A stretch of 24,101 bases of DNA. Source: an uncultured bacterium. Lineage in GTDB: Bacteria; Bacteroidota; Ignavibacteria; Kapaibacteriales; UBA4661. Position 1 is the first letter of the stretch. Every line of letters starts with the position of its first letter. The translations under genes were made by a program, and so were the position numbers. The stretch spans positions 1-24,101 of the forward strand of contig CALCNX010000065.1 of NCBI GenBank assembly GCA_937899715.1, in the 5' to 3' direction. Below are positions 23,316 through 24,101 of this stretch, piece after piece. Under the pieces are notes generated by a model. It saw only the letters and a list, made by a program, of their open reading frames with translations, was not told the DNA's origin and made no database searches.

Positions 23316-23891
23316 TTATCGATACTTCGCCATAAATGTTGCTCCCTCCGTACTTTGCAAGTCCCGCGCACGCTGCTCGCTGATAAGCGAACCATAAACA
23401 ACCATATCCCGTGCCAGCATCCTGAGACGCTCTGCCACCCGTGCGTTTATGATAGCGCCGTCCGCAACATCATCATCGGACATATTCACACCAAAGGGTA
23501 ACGACCAGCCGTAGCACTGGCGCACGCACGTTCGTACATGATCCATCACTGTCAATCCCTTATCGAACGAAGAACAAACATAACCAAAGACCTTACCCGC
23601 AAATTCCATCCAAAAATAATCTAGAAAATTCTTGAGCGTTCCAGACATCGAACCGTGATAATCTGGTGTTGCCAGCACAAACGCATCTGCCGCCAGCACA
23701 AGCTGGCGCACGTAGGGAAGGTACTCCGGCTCTTCCTCAGCAGAGGGATTCAGAAGCGGAAGGGGCGTTTGGCGCAGGTCAAGAATGTGAATGATGGCAC
23801 CGCGCTCGCGGGCAGCACCAGCAACGGTCTCTAAAGCAAGCGAAGTAATTGATTCGTTGTCGTTACTGCTCAGGACGCAAAGAATGGTCAT
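23316..23891 (-). CDS. NAD(P)H-dependent FMN reductase family protein (flavodoxin-like fold)
   Basis: This 191-residue cytoplasmic protein has the flavodoxin-like fold of the NADPH-dependent FMN reductase/azoreductase family. The N-terminal strand MTILCVLSSND precedes the flavin phosphate loop. LDLRQTPLPLLNP (38-50) and the strong signature ATPDYHGSMSGTLKNFLDYF (74-93) match the family's TPEYNGSxPGxLKNxLD motif. The usual GSxRxxS loop is altered to SSNDNES (8-14). I chose the ATG at 23891 because the first strand begins at once, as in the family; an in-frame ATG at 23945 would add 18 residues with no homology signal, and neither start has a clear ribosome site. The physiological substrate (flavin, quinone or chromate) cannot be told from sequence. 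It is convergent with the receptor gene, and its upstream side runs into the repeat element at 23969. Confidence 0.87.
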   Translation of the reverse strand: MTILCVLSSNDNESITSLALETVAGAARERGAIIHILDLRQTPLPLLNPSAEEEPEYLPYVRQLVLAADAFVLATPDYHGSMSGTLKNFLDYFWMEFAGKVFGYVCSSFDKGLTVMDHVRTCVRQCYGWSLPFGVNMSDDDVADGAIINARVAERLRMLARDMVVYGSLISEQRARDLQSTEGATFMAKYR

Positions 23892-23968
23892 AACGTCATC
23901 ATTGATAATTGGGTGGTGATGAAATAAAAGAGAACTTTCGTACATAACTGAAGTTACGCTTTCTGAAA

Positions 23969-24101
23969 TTCCCCTTCACCATGTGAAGGGGTGTCAGTCG
24001 GAGCGGAGCGAGAACTGACGGAGTAGGCCGGCGGCAACGCACGAACCAACACCCCGTCCTCGCTACCGCTCGTACACCCCTCTTTGTTCCAAAGAGGGGA
24101 A
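23969..24101. repeat. Hairpin-ended inverted-repeat element (MITE/BIME-like), cut by the window end
   Basis: The left arm (23969-24012) begins with a 9-bp hairpin CCCCTTCAC-CAT-GTGAAGGGG (23971-23991). The right arm (24059-24101) ends with a 10-bp hairpin CCCCTCTTTG-TTC-CAAAGAGGGG (24077-24099). The reverse complement of the right arm aligns to the left: both read TTCCCCT, a hairpin, AGGGGTGT and then GAGCGG followed by AGCGAG, so the ends are imperfect terminal inverted repeats. An inner GTCAGT/ACTGAC pair (23993-23998, 24014-24019) adds a third stem. No coding frame is evident. The element resembles dispersed intergenic repeats of Bacteroidota genomes; copy number cannot be judged here. Confidence 0.7.

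Overview
The window looks like a chromosomal segment from a bacterium of the Bacteroidota/Chlorobiota superphylum. The pointers are a giant secreted protein ending in a type IX secretion (T9SS) type A sorting domain, a TonB-dependent receptor of the Oar/carboxypeptidase-regulatory type, a Bacteroidetes-style promoter (TTG, 17 bp, TAnnTTTG) and the scarcity of strong Shine-Dalgarno sites. A Kapabacteria- or Ignavibacteria-like lineage would fit the protein style, but this is an impression and not a computed placement. No rRNA, tRNA, CRISPR array, transposase, integrase or phage gene was seen. The window is densely coded and has no gene-free stretch over 300 bases.

Layout. After a strong terminator for an off-window gene (87-129), the left half (288-11771, +) is one gene of 3827 codons. 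It encodes a secreted modular protein: a signal peptide, a 7-unit delta-60 propeller, four copies of an Ig-like domain plus a 7-unit FG-GAP/VCBS propeller, an HYDIN/ASPM-like domain, IPT/TIG domains, plant-type leucine-rich repeats, Ig/FN3-like domains, more HYDIN-like domains, a cohesin-like region and the T9SS tail. Next (11901-13745, +) comes a fused homocysteine S-methyltransferase/methylenetetrahydrofolate reductase, whose first domain appears to have lost its zinc-ligand cysteines. A 20-bp perfect hairpin separates it from a convergent minus-strand block.

The minus-strand block, in transcription order, is: a DegT/DnrJ/EryC1/StrS aminotransferase (19659-18433), an OmpA-FecR-FN3 fusion protein with two C-terminal membrane helices (18358-16652), a YciO-type protein of the YrdC/Sua5 family (16624-15983), proline dehydrogenase (15905-15006) and then, past a terminator, a TonB energy transducer (14727-13894). 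The first four genes are separated by only 27-77 bases and may be co-transcribed.

Divergent from the aminotransferase is the Oar-like TonB-dependent receptor (19844-23212, +), with a good promoter and ribosome binding site. It ends at a bidirectional terminator shared with a convergent NAD(P)H-dependent FMN-reductase-family protein (23891-23316, -). The last 133 bases hold a hairpin-ended, inverted-repeat element resembling a MITE or BIME.

How the parts relate: the receptor, the TonB protein and the OmpA-FecR protein are all envelope components, and the TonB protein could energise the receptor, though they lie in separate transcription units about 5 kb apart. The giant protein should be exported by Sec and then by T9SS. 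The other genes are housekeeping or of general metabolism. I saw no gene set that clearly forms a new defence or mobile system. The most unusual items are the predicted five-propeller secreted protein, the zinc-site loss in the methyltransferase domain, the OmpA-FecR fusion and the terminal repeat element.
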